Assembly: GCA_026545225.1 (NCBI GenBank)
Contig: CM048850.1
Span: forward strand, 4,464,001 to 4,528,000
From: Cornus controversa
Taxonomy: Eukaryota > Streptophyta > Magnoliopsida > Cornales > Cornaceae
Direction: 5' to 3'
DNA length: 64,000 nucleotides
In this document: piece by piece, positions 22,759-35,290 of the stretch
Layout: the number at the start of each line of letters is the position of its first letter
Position numbering within the stretch: position 1 is the first letter of the stretch
Notes under the pieces: model-generated
Database searches by the model: none
What the model was told of the DNA's origin: nothing
Seen by the model: the letters and a program-made list of their open reading frames with translations, nothing else
Program-made: the position numbers and the translations under genes

Positions 22759-24359
22759 ATATTACTAGTCCTTTAGAAATATAATAAAATAAAACTAAAA
22801 TAAAGGAAACTAACAAATACTAACTAAACTACCCAAGTTCGATTTCGTGGGAGAAACGATTGCATTTAGCATATGCAACAAGCCTTTAAACCCCTAGGTT
22901 CCCCCTAGTGGACGAGTTATAGTCTCGTGAGGGTTTCCAGAAATGTTACCCATAAACATTCAAAATTCCTGTTTAAACATTAATCAAGAATAAGATTACA
23001 ATATATAGTTACAAACTTACACTCAAGAATAATTTCAGACTTCTAAACTCCATAATTCAAAGTAATGGTCCCCATGCATAATTCACATCAACATATCTCA
23101 AAATAACCAACTCTAGCTCCCTCGTGTAAAGTGAACTAATAGCCCTCTCATGTAGCATAACCAAGCTCTAAATATATTAAGGCACATACCCCTTTAACTC
23201 ACTAGCTCCCCTTATTGAAATCATACTTCCAAACATAAATACATGACTTTTTCATTTTTTTTCCTTGCTTTATTGGTTGTGCAATGTCTTAATCTTTTAA
23301 GCTTTCTGAAAGACCCATGTAGCAAGCTTTCAGTTAGTGACTCCCAAACCAAATGGCTTTAGGGCACTAGGCGTTATGACACCCCGAAGAACCTAATTAC
23401 TCGAATCAGTCAGGCTACAAATCAAGACAACCAATGCTCATCTTTTCTCACCCTTTCACTTTTGATGTGAACACTCCGTGCTTCCTGAGGCATAGGGCCC
23501 GGTTACTCATAAAAAGGATCAAATTGATTTGCTATTCAACATATATTTCTTTTCTTTTTTTTCTTTCTTTCTTTGGAGTCAAGGAAACACATCATCGGTA
23601 CTCATTCTCAAGAGATACTAATTAATATCAAGCATATGTAACACAACAACTCAGAGCATAAGTTTATACCTCACAAGATTATGCTAGTGTGTTCGTGCAT
23701 GTGAGGAAACTAAAACCAATTATTCCAAAGCATGTCAATGCAAACCATGATTAAAACCACTAAATTCAAACCACAGTTTCCTAAAATGTAAAACATACTC
23801 AAGAATTGCAAGTTATGGACCTACATAAGGTATTAATCCCTTGAAAAATGTAAAAATATTTTATCTAAAAACAAAACAAAAGAAAATAAATAAACAAACT
23901 AAGAAAATAAAATAAACAAAAATCCTAAAACAAGAAGAATTTCACAAAAATTTCCCCTATATTGCAATAAAGCACAAAAATAGGCCATCGCCTCACCACC
24001 TAACTTAAACTGTACATTGTCCTCAATGTACTACCAATCGAAGTATAGAGAAGGGTAAGAACGAAAATACCAGGAATTCAGAGAAGTAGTGGCAAGAAAA
24101 TATAACAAACCAGTTGTATGAAGGCAATGCAAGCACACCCCCAAACTTAGATGCAACAACCTGTCCAAACAAACCACTATACCCTAAGGACCAAGTGAAA
24201 TAATATAGGTGAAAATAAATATAAAATAAAAAAATACATAATTAAATAATAACAAAAAACTGATTTGGTATTTATTTATTTATTTTTAAACTAAATACAG
24301 AAAGAAAAAAATTTAAAAAAAAATACACAAGATAGTTACCTCCTAATCAAGGATGTGGT
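22759..24359 (-). mobile_element. 3' noncoding region of element T
   Basis: AT-rich region without a recognisable protein gene. It contains the conserved block 23268-23495 and further AAGTTTGGGGG-like motifs near 23995 and 24139, the former next to a GGACAATGT phrase. It corresponds to 51830-53468 of S and 18690-19962 of Z. Confidence 0.75.
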
Positions 24360-25562
24360 GTTGACTGAGCATCTAGACACAGGTTCGCCTGGCGCATCGA
24401 ACCACGCAGCATCCTTCTCATCTCTAGTTGATCCTAGCGAGTCTCATGAAAGTGATCCGCCATCTCTGTCTGCATAGCTCCAAACTGTGTGGAAACCTCC
24501 GTCTGTAAGGTGCCAAACTGGGCGGTCAACCCAGCAATTTGCCCCTTTAAATAATTATAATTATGTTCGCCAGCTTGTGCATGGACATTCTCTTCTTCTG
24601 TTTCCATCTCCTCTGGATCCTCCACCGGTGGTGGTATGTCTACAGCTTCCCCTCTCTGAGCCAATCTAGATACTTCACCTGGCGCAGCAATGACTCATTG
24701 ATGCATATGAGATCGGCTCATGTTCCAGTCATGTGTGTTATAGTGAACATCTCGTGGAAAAGCAAGCTCGTCCTCATCTACTGCATATCCATGTGTAATG
24801 AGTAATTGATGAATAATAGTAGGGAATGGAAACTCCCAGTCACTTGCACTGTCTGGTGCCTTGGCCACGACCTTTGAATAAAACTTCTCAATTTGGCCCC
24901 AGACAATCTATGGGAATGATAGCCAATGCCCAGAGTGTATGGCATATAAAGCTCAAAGGAACTCTTGATGCCTCTCAATTTTGTGCCCAATGGGAAATAC
25001 ATTCTTGTACAAAATGGCATCAAGGAACCATAGATGACTTGGCATAGAGGACTTTGAAGCTGTATTATACTTTGGCCCGGAGAATTGGTTAGCACACAAC
25101 CGTGCAACCAAATTATCCACCGATAAATCATTGGGTAAAGGAGTGTAGATATTGGTCAAATCAGCCAGGCATTCATGAGGATAGCCCATGGCAATAGCAA
25201 TGGATGGCATATCTACCTGAACTCTTGTTCCATCCACCGAAGAAATAAGCCCACCCCGCTCGTCAGGTTTTGGCATTAAGTTCTGATAAAAGACTTTAAC
25301 GAGCCTTGGGTATATAGTAGTAGATGATAGAACAAGCAGCCCGACGATGACGGATGTCAGAAATCCCCCATCGTGTCTCAGGAAATATAGCATATAGTTC
25401 AGCGATATCAGACGTCGCTTCAAAATTCAAGGCTCTTGGATGCCATCTCTCATGAATTCCATCTCGGCGAGATCTTGAGGAAATGGGTGTTGGATCATGT
25501 CTTGCTCAGTGAGGATTGCACGAGCTTGAAGCACCTTGGTTACTTGCTCTCTTTGGTGCCAT
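24360..25562 (-). pseudogene. env-position ORF of element T
   Basis: Minus-strand ORF of the kind annotated in Athila elements as the env-position ORF and often listed as a putative plant transposon protein; its molecular role is not established. Segments such as YPRLVKVFYQNLMPKPDERGGLISSVDGT, VDMPSIAIAMGYPHECLADLTNIYTPLPNDL and RLCANQFSGPK match the whole ORF of S at 53469-54599. The C-terminus has heptad-like QFGTLQTEVSTQFGAMQTEM. It starts at an ATG with MAPKR, like S. Broken in a few places. Confidence 0.8.
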
Positions 25563-25999
25563 AGAAATAGAAAAAGTTTGGTTGAGGAATTTAATCAAAC
25601 ACTTGGTGTGCACAATAAAAATTTATCCTTCAACCTCTTCTTTCGATAACTTTTTCAGCCCAAATTGAATAATTTAATCCACCAATTATGTCCCCTAAAC
25701 TTGGTCTTCAAAAGCCCTCAAAAAGATTGGCTCAATTTTACAAAATAAAAACTCTGCCTACTTTGATGAAGAACTTGAGAAAGTAAGAGTTTTCTTGAGA
25801 ACTAGTGATGATCAATCCGGTTTTGATGTTGATGTTGATGATGATCAATGATAAATACTTGTATGAGAATCACCAATTGAAGAAAATATATTCCCGATTG
25901 ATGTAGGAGTCAAATTGGATCACAAAGTTGTCAATGAAGCAAATAGTAGCATCATAGTTGGAGAAAGGGTCTATATATGGAACAAAAATTCGGCCAGCC

Positions 26000-26130
26000 C
26001 CTATTCCTCACTAGGCGATTGATCCCCCTTGGGCTGGGCGATCGATCGCCCAGATGGTGGTGTCCCCAAATTGAGAAAAAATGGGGGTGATGGATCCCCC
26101 TTCAAATGGGTGATCGATCCCCCCTGCTAA
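26000..26130. repeat. GGGCGATCGATCGCCC palindrome cluster of element T
   Basis: One perfect GGGCGATCGATCGCCC and several decayed copies (GGCGATTGATCCCCC, GGGTGATCGATCCCCC) lie between the RNase H end and the env-position ORF. GGTCGAC phrases at about 26155-26205 accompany them, as in Z and S. Confidence 0.85.
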
Positions 26131-26459
26131 TGCCTGTTTTGTGTCTATCGCCAAGGGTCGACCAAGACTTGTATTTTCGAATTAGTGATCACCCAAGGTT
26201 GACTGAGAGCTCATTTTTGCACCCATATTGAGTCTAAATACCTTGGTACACCTCTTGACATCCCCCGAAAGCAACTTATACATCAAAAACTCAAAGAAAA
26301 CACATCAAAATGCAACTAGAAATGAAAGAAAAATTAAGAAAACATAAACTAAAAATTAAAATCAAAGAAAACTAAAGAAATTAAAATGTAGAAATACATA
26401 CAAATCCTAAAATTTAACGTCCATAGGCGACGATCAACTCTCCAAAAGGATTAACTAGG
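26131..26459 (-). mobile_element. noncoding spacer of element T between pol and the palindrome cluster
   Basis: AT-rich spacer with A/T-rich runs resembling 18300-18450 of Z. I see no gene in it, and no integrase, which would be expected here in a full Athila element. Confidence 0.6.
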
Positions 26460-27330
26460 TTAGACGAGATTCGTCAAGTCAACGGACTCTACATCTCTTG
26501 TCGGCACAAATCCTTTTACACAATGCTTCAACCTTTGCACATTAACTTTTTCATCAACAACCCCAAAAAATTGTTCATCTGAAAATGAGTCACAAATAGG
26601 TAATGCATCAAACACAGGCTCAGACACAATCTGGGATAAATGATCAGCAACTACATTCTTTGTCCCCTTCTTGTCTTTTATCTCCAAATTGAATTCTTAC
26701 AACAATAAAATCCATCGAATAAGGCATGGTTTAGTTTTTTATTGGTCAATAAGTGTCTCAATGCCGCATGATCCGAGTAGACAACCACATTGGACCCCAA
26801 TAAATATGAACGAAACTTGTCCAAGGCAAATACTACAGCTAGAAGCTCTTTCTCTGTGGTTGTATAATTAAGTTGGGCATCAAAAAGAGTCTTACTAGCG
26901 TAATAAATGACATATGGTTGTTTATCTTCTCTTTGTCCCAGCACTGCTCCAACTGCATAGTCAGAAGCATCACACATAATTTCAAAAGGTAGAGCTCATT
27001 TCAGAGATTGCATAATCGGTGCAGAAGATAATAAAGACCGAAGCTTCTTAAAAGCTTGCACACACTTTTCATCAAAGGAAAAGGGAACATATTTAGATAA
27101 TAAGTGGCACAAAGGCCAAGCAATTTTACTGAAATCCTTAATGAATCTTCTATAGAACCCAGCATGGCCTAAAAAAAAAATGAACTTGCTTCACCGAAGT
27201 TGGAGGAGGCAGAGTAGCAATCAGGTTGATCTTTGCTTTATCAACTTCAATGCCCCCCTTTGAAATAATATGCCCCAACACAATACCTTCCTTCACCATG
27301 AAATGGCTCTTTTCCTAACTAAGTACCAAA
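26460..27330 (-). pseudogene. pol: RT end and RNase H of element T
   Basis: The RNase H landmarks are clear: MCDASDYAVGAVLGQREDKQPYVIYYASKTL with the first catalytic Asp, then [21 protein letters not shown] and VYSDHAALRHLLTNK, then KKGTKNVVADHLSQI. Typical Athila/gypsy order after RT. Fossil, broken in a few places. Confidence 0.85.
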
Positions 27331-27332
27331 TT

Positions 27333-28790
27333 TCATTCTCGGCACCTTTGAAGCACAAGTGATAAATTGCTCAGACATTCTTCAAAGGATGATCCAAAAA
27401 TAGAGAAGTCATCCATGAACACCTCCAAGAATTTTTCTACCATGTCAGAAAAGATAGCCATCATACACCTCTGGAATGTCGCCGGAGCATTACATAACCC
27501 AAAGGGCATACGACAATAAGCAAAAGTACCAAAGGGACATGTGAAAGTAGTCTTCTCTTGATCTTCTGGATCCATAGACACTTGGTTATAACCAGAATAG
27601 CCATCCAGAAAGCAATAATAGCTCTGACCAGCTAACCTATCAAGTATTTGATCAATGAATGGGAGAGGGAAGTGATCCTTCCTTGTCATGGAGTTGAGCT
27701 TCCTGTAGTCAATGCAAACACGCCAACCTATGGTAGTACGTTGTGGTACGAGCTCTCTGATAGGATTGGGGACAATAGTAAGGCCAGACTTCTTAGGAAC
27801 AACTTGCATTGGGCTCACCCACGTGCTGTCAGAAATTGGATAAATGATACCTGCATCAAGTAACTTGACAACCTCTTTCTTTACTACCTCTTTTATGTTG
27901 GGATTCAGTCGCCTTTGTGCCTCTCTAGATGGCTTACATCCTTCTTCCAGATGGATTTTGTGCATGCAAATCGAAGGATCAATACCCTTAAGATCAGCGA
28001 CACTCCACCCAATTGCTTTACGATGTTGATATAAAACCTCTACTAAGCGCTTCTCTTGAATTCTTGTCAGATCAGAGGCAATGATAACAGGAAGAGTTTT
28101 CTGTGCCCCCAAAAATACATACTTCAACTTGTTAGGCAAAGGCTTGAACTCTAATTGCCGAGGAGACTCCAATGAAGGTACTAGGGGAGTGCTAGAGAGA
28201 GAAGACAGTGGCTCGATTGGAATTCTCCATGGTGGAGTATTCTTAATAGCATCCACTTCCAGCATAAAATTTACCTCTTTACACAACTCTTCTTTATAAA
28301 TTGTCTCATAATCACAAAGAGACTTACATACCTCCATGGAGTTTCGAGATACAGAGGATGAAACAAATTCCTCTATACATTCATCAATATCATCCATGCA
28401 GAACACGTCACTCTGATCTGGAGGGTACTGGATAGCATTGAAAACATTAAGCTTGACATTCATGTTGTCAAATGAAATATCCATGATCCCCGACCTATAA
28501 TTTATGCAAGAATCGTCAGTAACTAAGAAAGGTCGACTAAGGATGACTGGAATGTGCCTCTTTGGGTTATGAACTGACTTAGTGTCAAGGATAATAAAAT
28601 CAACTGAAAAGTAGAACTTGTCCACTTTAATGAGCACATCTTCAATGATCCCACAGGGTTGCTTTGTTGATCTATCTACAAATTGCAACACCACCAAGGT
28701 AGGCTTCAATTCTCCCAAACCCAATTGTAAGTAAACTGAATAGGGTAGCAAATTCACACTTGCACCCAAATCAAGAAGAGCTTTATCAAC
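27333..28790 (-). pseudogene. pol: protease and reverse transcriptase of element T
   Basis: A long conserved stretch. The protease starts with GASVNLLPYSVYLQLGLGELKPT and includes HIPVILSRPF and MDISFDNMNVKLNVF. The linker WRIPIEPLSSLSSTPLVPSLE leads to RT with WVSPMQVVPKKSG, RVCIDYRKLNSMTRKDHFPLPFIDQIL, TFTCPFGTFAYCRMPFGLCNAPATFQRCM and the catalytic VFMDDFSIFG. This is the best-kept pol in the Athila-like set, but the element around it is broken. Confidence 0.9.
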
Positions 28791-28859
28791 ATGGTGCTCC
28801 CCAATGATGCATGAAATAGTTGGAGCACCAGGATCTTTATACTTGGGAGGAGTGCACTG

Positions 28860-30714
28860 CTAAATTATAGAACTCATTTGTTGTGGCAGCATCACCTTCT
28901 TTGGCATATGATTTTTAGAACGCCTCTTCTGAGTGCACAAGTCCTTCAAAAATTTGACATAAGGAGGAATTTGCTTGATTGCATCAAGGAGTGGCAAATT
29001 AATCTTCACTTGACGAAACACTTCCATCATGTCATACAGCTTGTCCCCTTGTTTTCCCAATTTAGATGTTTCAAGAAAACGTTGTGGGAAAGGAGCCTTG
29101 GGCTCATAAGAATTTTTAGCACTTGGACTTGTGGTCATTTTTTCTTCTTCTTTCTTTTCCATCACCTTGTTATCAATTATTTTCCCACTCCTCAAAGTGG
29201 TAATAGCTTGAACCAGCTCATGGTGTGGGTTGTTTGTGGAAGTTTTCATCCTTCTTGGATTGGTAACTGGTTGACTAGGGAGCTTCCCTTATTCTCTTCT
29301 ACTCAATGAATTAGCAAGTTATCCAAACTGAGATTCTAGTCTGGCAATAGATTGAGAATGAAAGTGTACTAGCTGAACTGTAGATTGTACTATTGCTGCA
29401 GTAGTTTGCACTGTCTCTATAATGGAATCGAGTTTCTCAAACTTTGCTAGGGTAAGTGTTAGCTTGTCTTCAATAGCAAAAAATTTTTGTGCCATAAGAA
29501 CTTGTGTTTGATATTACTGTTGAGGTATAAAATTCCTAGGTTGATATGCTGGTTGCATTGCTGCTCCTTGGTTACTGTAGGAAAAACCAGGATGATTCCT
29601 CCATGTAGGATTGTAAGTATTATCTCGTGGAGGATTCATTAGTCCAGTGAATGCAGCTTGGACTTGCTCATGTTTAATATCAAAAAATTGCCCAATTGAA
29701 GGACAATTGTTCACATTATGCATAGGACTAGAGCAAAATTCACAAGGGCCTAGTAATGAATAATTTGAAGTAGAAGGAGCTTGATTGGCAGCCATAATTG
29801 CTGCTACTTTCTGTGCAATTAAATCAATGTCAGTTGGCATAGCTTCTGAAACACTAACCTCAAAAATCCCATCAGTCTTCCTTGTAGTGGCAGGTCTGCT
29901 AGAACGAGTAGAGGCTACATGTTGTAGATAGTTGTCACTAAGATTTTCAAATAAGGTCCATGCCTATTCTTCACTCTTCAATATAAAAATACCTCCATAA
30001 GACGCATCAACCATCTGTCTGTTGGCTTCTGTAAGCCCCTCATGAAAACTCTGCACTAGTTGCCACTTAGGAACTTGATGATGTGGATACTTCCTAAGAA
30101 GATCCTTGAATCTTTCCCATGTCTCATAAAATTGTTTCCCCTCATGTTGGGAGAAACCAGTGATAGCACGTCTGAACTGATTGGTCTTCCCTATCGAAAA
30201 ATACTTCTTAAGGAACTCATGTTGCATTTGGGTCCAAGTCGTGATAGAACCTACCGGTAGTGAATTGAACCAATACTTTGCTTTATCTTTCAGGAGAATG
30301 GAAAAAGTCTCATTCTGAAAGCATCTTCAGAGAAGTTGTGAATTTTGGTAGTTGAGCACACTTCAATGAATTCATCTAGATGCTTGTAAGGGTCTTCTTG
30401 AGTCAGCCCAAAATAGGATGGTAACATCTGAATAATGCTGGACTTGATCTTATAATTTGTGCTGTGACATTAGGCAGTTGAAAATTGGCTGGTGAAGTGT
30501 ATGTCTCAGGAACATAGTAGTCCTTGAGCAATCTAACCCTTTCTCCAGCAGCATTAGGAACAAGATTGTTATTCCTTTCTTCAGCCATGTCTTCAATCAA
30601 TTCTTCCTCTTGCACAATGGTATAATTAGGGATGTTCCTCTATTGTCTAAGATTACGTGCAGGCTCAGGATTAACAGGTATCAAAGGATCAGCTACAGAA
30701 TGACGACCTTGCAT
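28860..30714 (-). pseudogene. gag: gag of element T (Athila-like)
   Basis: It starts near an ATG at 30714 giving MQGRHSVADPLIPVNPEPARN, about 125 bases after the primer site. It then shows GERVRLLKDYYVPETYTSPANFQLPN, the capsid segment FLKKYFSIGKTNQFRRAITGFSQHEGKQFYETWERFKDLLRKYPHH, a knuckle-like CEFCSSPMHNVNNCPS, and the C-terminal APFPQRFLETSKLGKQGDKLYDMMEVFRQVKINLPLLDAI. This is the usual Athila gag order. Broken in several places. Confidence 0.85.
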
Positions 30715-30837
30715 ATATTAACAAAAAGTACCTAAAAAGAAAATAAAAACAAAATTAAAAACAAAATATAAAAAATTACTAAACTAAAAATTCAATTAAA
30801 ATTAATTCTGTAAAATCCAATCAAACAAATAGATAAT

Positions 30838-30855
30838 CCCCGGCAACGGCGCCAA
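30838..30855 (-). other. primer-binding site of element T
   Basis: The minus strand reads TGGCGCCGTTGCCGGGG, five bases after the LTR end, the same as in Z. Confidence 0.9.
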
Positions 30856-30859
30856 AAAT

Positions 30860-31016
30860 TGTTGCGTGTGTTTTGAGTGTATTAACTGAAATAATCATTA
30901 AGGCCCTGAAAATACAGAAAACACTAAAACGAAGTAAAATCACAAAATAATGTATCACTAAGAGAATAAAATATGCAAGTTAAGAGGGTAGAATGAGCAA
31001 CATTCAATGTCGATCA
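30860..31016 (-). repeat. short 5' LTR of element T
   Basis: It consists of only the two outer ends of the LTR type (157 bp against about 1.5 kb at the other end of T). It is bounded by TGATCGACATTG on the U3 side and ...ACACGCAACA next to the primer site. The flanking CACCA confirms it as the true element end. Confidence 0.85.
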
Positions 31017-31197
31017 CACCATTTGTGCGTGGTATAATTTTCTATAGTTTGTTCAATTGGCCATTGATTGTGAAGTTAGTGGTGAAGTCAGTAACCCTAG
31101 ATTCATCTTATATTTTCTACACTCTTTAGTTTCTCTTGTTTCTGTTTAATTGCTCCATTAGTTAATTTAGATACAAAAATCAGCACTCTTTTCTATT
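31017..31197 (+). repeat. second Z-type LTR, right part
   Basis: It continues the LTR left at 21240, matching 15293-15476 (TGGTATAATTTTCTATAG, CAGCACTCTTTTCTATTA). It then meets the protease of U at about 31198, so the last part of this LTR is absent. Confidence 0.85.
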
Positions 31198-32870
31198 AAT
31201 GATTTGGGAGCAAGTGTTAACTTACTTCCTTACTCAGTTTATCAGAAATTAGAGTTAGGAGAACTCAAGCCAACCACAGTTGTGTTGCAACTTGCCAACC
31301 GTTCGGTAAAGCAACCTCGTGGCATAATTGATGATGTTTTCATTAAAGTGGACAAATTTTATTTTCTAGTTTACTTTATAGTCCTTGATACCGAACATGT
31401 CCAAGACCCTACTAGACATATTTTGATCATTCTAGGTTGTCCTTTATTGGCTAAAGCCAACGCTTACGTTAACTGCCATACCAGGGTGATGGACATCTCT
31501 TTTGGGAATATGACTGTAAGGTTGAACATTTTCAATGCATCCCACCATAATTTCAATGATGAAAATGAGTGCTTTTTTATGAATATTGTGGATAGGCCGG
31601 TTGAAGAAGTGCTTCCCCAAATCTTATCTAAAGATCCTTTAAAGGCGTGTCTAAGTCAATTTAATTTCAAGGACTTTAACATCAAGCAATCTATTGAAGA
31701 TGTAAATACAATCCTTGATGTCACTGTCATAAGTGACTTTCCAATGTGGAAGACACCGATCAAGCCTTTTCCTACTCTTTCAAGTACTCCTCCGATTCCA
31801 TCTCTTATGTCTCCTCCACAACTTGAGCTTAAGACTTTACCGTCTACTCTCAAGTATGTGTTTATTGTCCTAAGTGACACTTTACTGGTCATCATAGCTT
31901 CAAATCTAACTCATGACCAAGTGTGTTCACTCATAATGGTATTAAAAGAACACAAAGGAGCTATAGGGTGGAGCATTGCCAATTTAAAAGGCATTGATCC
32001 TTCCATTTGTATACATCGTATATATTTGGAAGAAGATGCAAAGACCTTGAGAGAGGCACAACGTAGATTTAACCCTAACATGAAGGAGGTTGTTATGAAA
32101 GAGGTTATCAAATTGCTAGATACCGTTATCATATACCCCATCTCTGATAGCAAGTGGGTAAGCCCCACACAAGTAGTACCAAAGAAATCCGGTATCACCG
32201 TTCTCTTAAATGAACAAGGAGAGTTAGTTCCTCAATGCACAACCACCTGCTGGTGGGTGTGTATTGATTATAAGAAACTAAACTCCTCAACTAGGAAAGA
32301 TCATTTTTTACTTCCATTTATATATCAAATCCTAGAGAGGCTTGTGGGCCAAAGCTTCTATTGCTTTTTAGATCGATATTTTGGCAATAATCAAGTAGCA
32401 ATAGACCCGTAAGACTAAGAAAAGACCACCTTCACATGTTTATACATAACATTTGCATATAGATGCATGCCCTTTGGGCTATGCAATGTGTCGACGACCT
32501 TTCAACGGTGTATGATGTTTATTTTTTTAAACATAGTGGAGAAGTTCCTTGAGGTATTCATGGATGACTTTTCAGTCTTTGGACCTTCTTTTGATTCGTG
32601 CCGTCAAAATCTTATACTTGTACTCAAGCGTTGTAAAGACATGAATCTCATTCTTAGTTGAGAAAAGAGCTATTTCATGGTTCAAGAGGGAATTGTCCTT
32701 GGACATATTATGTCCAAAAGAGGTATAGAAGTTGATAGAGCCAAGGTTAAACTCATCTATAAGCTTTTGCCACCTTCATTGGTGAGGGGCATTTGTTCAT
32801 TCCTTGGTTATGCGGGATTTTATCGCCATTTCATCAAAGACTTTAGCAAGATTTCTTGACCTTTATGTTG
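31198..32870 (+). pseudogene. pol: protease and RT of element U
   Basis: The protease region begins GASVNLLPYSVYQKLELGELKPT, with DFIVLDTE-like and VMDISFGNMTVRLNIFNASHH segments. RT has SKWVSPTQVVPKKSG, WVCIDYKKLNSSTRKDHF, RCMPFGLCNVSTTFQRCM, VFMDDFSVFG and the closing IVLGHIMSKRGIEVDRAKV and FLGYAGFYRHFI. It is clearly related to T but differs throughout, which supports a separate family. Broken in about two places. Confidence 0.85.
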
Positions 32871-33370
32871 GCTTCTTGAGAAAGACACTCCATTCAACTT
32901 TGATGAAGCATGCCTTAAGTCCTTAAAGACTCTTCGCACACTTCTATCAACTGCTCCAATTCTTCTCCCTCCAAATTGGGCTTTCTCATTTTAGGTAATG
33001 TGTGACGCATCTGACTATGCGATGGGTGTAGTCCTAGGGCAACGTGTAGAAGTGTTGCCACATGTTATTTACTATGTAAGCAAATCTCTTTCTAATTTTC
33101 AAATGAATATACCATAACAGAAAATGAATTACTTATGGTAGTCTATGCTTTGGATAAATTTAGATCATATCTTTTAGGGTCCAAAGTAATTGCCTTCTCT
33201 GATCACGCCACTCTAAGGCATTTGTTAGCTAAAAAGTATACAAAACCCTGGCTGATACGATGGATACTCTTATTACAAGAGTTTAATTTTGAGATCTAGG
33301 ACAAAAAGGGTACCGATAATGTGATCGCCGATCATTTATTTCGAATTCTTGTAGAGTGTCATTAGGATCC
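32871..33370 (+). pseudogene. pol: RNase H of element U
   Basis: The landmarks VMCDASDYAMGVVLGQR, a [37 protein letters not shown]-like stretch and DNVIADHL identify RNase H. Broken in a few places. Confidence 0.8.
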
Positions 33371-34735
33371 CATTCCAGTTCGAGAATCCTTCCTGGATGA
33401 CTAACTTTTTGAGGTCACTCACAAGAAACTTTCATGGTATGCTGATATTGTAAATTTTCTAGCAACTAGGAAGATCCCATCCTATTGGTCAAAATAAGAA
33501 AAGGATCGCTTCTATTCCCAAGTCTGTTCATATTTTTGGAACGATCCTCACCTTTTCAAGTATTGCCCTGACCAAATCATCCATCGATGTGTACCCGAGA
33601 GTGAGAGTCTTAGTATTCTTACTTTCTGCGATACACTAAAAAGTGGAGGTCATTTTGGTGCTCAGAAGACCGCTTCCAAAACTCTTCAATGCGGTTTCTT
33701 TTGGCCAACTATTCATCAGGATGCATACTTATTCTGTTGCTCATGTGAGCGATGTCAGTGCCTTGGCGTTATATCTTATAGAGATATGATGCCTTTAAAC
33801 CTTATTCTAATCGTCAATATTTTCGATGTTTGGGGCATTGACTTTTTGGGTCCGCTTCCAAAATCCTCCAATTTTGAGTTCATACTCAGGGCAGTGGATT
33901 ATGTATCTAAATGGATTGAGGCCTTGCCTACCAAAACCAATGACCACACAGTCGTGGTCAAGTTCGTTCAAATGAACATATTCAGTCATTTTGGTACGCC
34001 CCGATCCATCATCAGTGATGGAGGTAAACACTTTTGTAACTAGTTCCTATGAACCTTGCTACTCAAATACTCTATCACTCATAAGGTTGCAACACCTTAT
34101 CACCCTCAAACGAGTGGCCAAGTAGAAGTATCTAACAGAAAAATTAAGCAAATTTTAGAAAAATGGTTCGTCCTGATCGTAAAAATTGGTCACAACGTCT
34201 AAATGATGCATTGTGGGTGTACCAAACAACTTATAAAACCCCGATACTCATGTCACCCTATCGTCTTATGTATGGTAAGGCATGTAATTTATCGGTTGAG
34301 CTTAAGCACAAAGCCTTTTGGGCTATTAGGAAATTCAATTTTGACATGAAATTGGCTGGCTCGAATCGTAAGCTCTAATTGAGTGAATTGGAGGAAATAA
34401 AGAATGATGCGTACAAAAGTGCAAAAATTTATAAGGCAAGAACCAAAGCCTTTCATGACAGTCATATCCATGCCAAATCACTCTCTTCGGGCCAAAAAGT
34501 TTGGCTTTATAATTTTAGGCTTTGCCTATTTCTTAAAAAACTTTGTTCCCGATGGGATGGTCCGTTTATCATAAATTTCATCGCTCCCCACGGAGTGATG
34601 GAGTTAAGGGATCCCAAGGATGGAAGCTCTTGAAAGTTAATGGGCAAAGAGTGAAACCTTGCATGAATAGTCAAATGCAAATGGAATACGTGGATATAGT
34701 CAAATTGATGGATCCCGTATATTTAAAAGATTGAT
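33371..34735 (+). pseudogene. pol: integrase of element U
   Basis: The zinc-binding N-terminal region (33590-33770, CxxC pair in CCSCERCQ) precedes the catalytic core: DVWGIDFLGPLPKSSNFEF, YVSKWIEALPTKTNDHTVVVKF, SDGGKHF, and [22 protein letters not shown]. The C-terminal part has LMYGKACNLSVELKHKAFWA and a GPF...VMELRDPKDG...KVNGQRVKP segment. Order and motifs are those of Athila-type integrase. Broken in a few places. Confidence 0.85.
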
Positions 34736-34936
34736 TCATTTTTACGTCTCTTTGTAGACAGTAAACTTGGCATTTTTGCGGTCCTATCATATTCCGTGTG
34801 ACCCTTCGAATCCAAAAGGAATGTATCTAAGTGTTTGGGGTGTGATTTGTAGGATTGAACAATTTTTTTCATACTTGGGAAAATTTTGCAACACCATAGT
34901 CTTAAGGCACTTTGATGCATCAAAATCTACTTCGAT

Positions 34937-35290
34937 ATTAAATGTCCCATGTCCATTCAAAATCTAGTGATTTTTGCACCTTCTTTCGATACATGTTCGA
35001 TGCATCGAAGTTTTGATACATCGAAATTACTGGTTCGATGCATTGAAGTGTAGATGCATCGAACATGTATCGAAAGAAGGTGCAAAAATCACTGGATTTT
35101 GAATGGACATAGGACATTTAATTATCCTTAGCTGCATCAAAATCTACTTCGATGCATTGGTAATTAAATGTCCCATGTCCATTCAAAATCCTGTATTTTT
35201 GCACCTTCTTTCGACATATGTTTAATATATATACACTTCGATGCATTCAACCAGTAATTTTGATGCATTGAAGTGGGGCACGTGACTACA
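34937..35290. repeat. 70-bp inverted repeat and TTCGATGCATCGAA motifs in element U
   Basis: Arms 34937-35006 and 35053-35122 are reverse complements with about two mismatches around a 46-base spacer. A third, direct copy of part of the arm lies at about 35174-35225. The arms and spacer contain TTCGATGCATCGAA-type palindromes (about 34998, 35035, 35052), with decayed copies at 35140 and 35238. It lies between integrase and the env-position ORF. Confidence 0.9.

Larger units (their letters stand above)
21241..31016 (-). mobile_element. Athila-like element T, inserted in the second Z-type LTR
   Basis: T is bounded by TGAT...ATCA and the 5-bp target duplication CACCA (21236-21240 and 31017-31021). 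In the minus direction its parts are a short 5' LTR, primer site, gag, protease-RT, RNase H, palindrome cluster, env-position ORF, 3' noncoding region, polypurine tract and 3' LTR. No integrase was recognised. Broken in many places. Over the roughly 130 bp shared by the two LTRs there are about 11 differences by hand, so it is an old insertion, possibly several million years. Confidence 0.9.
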
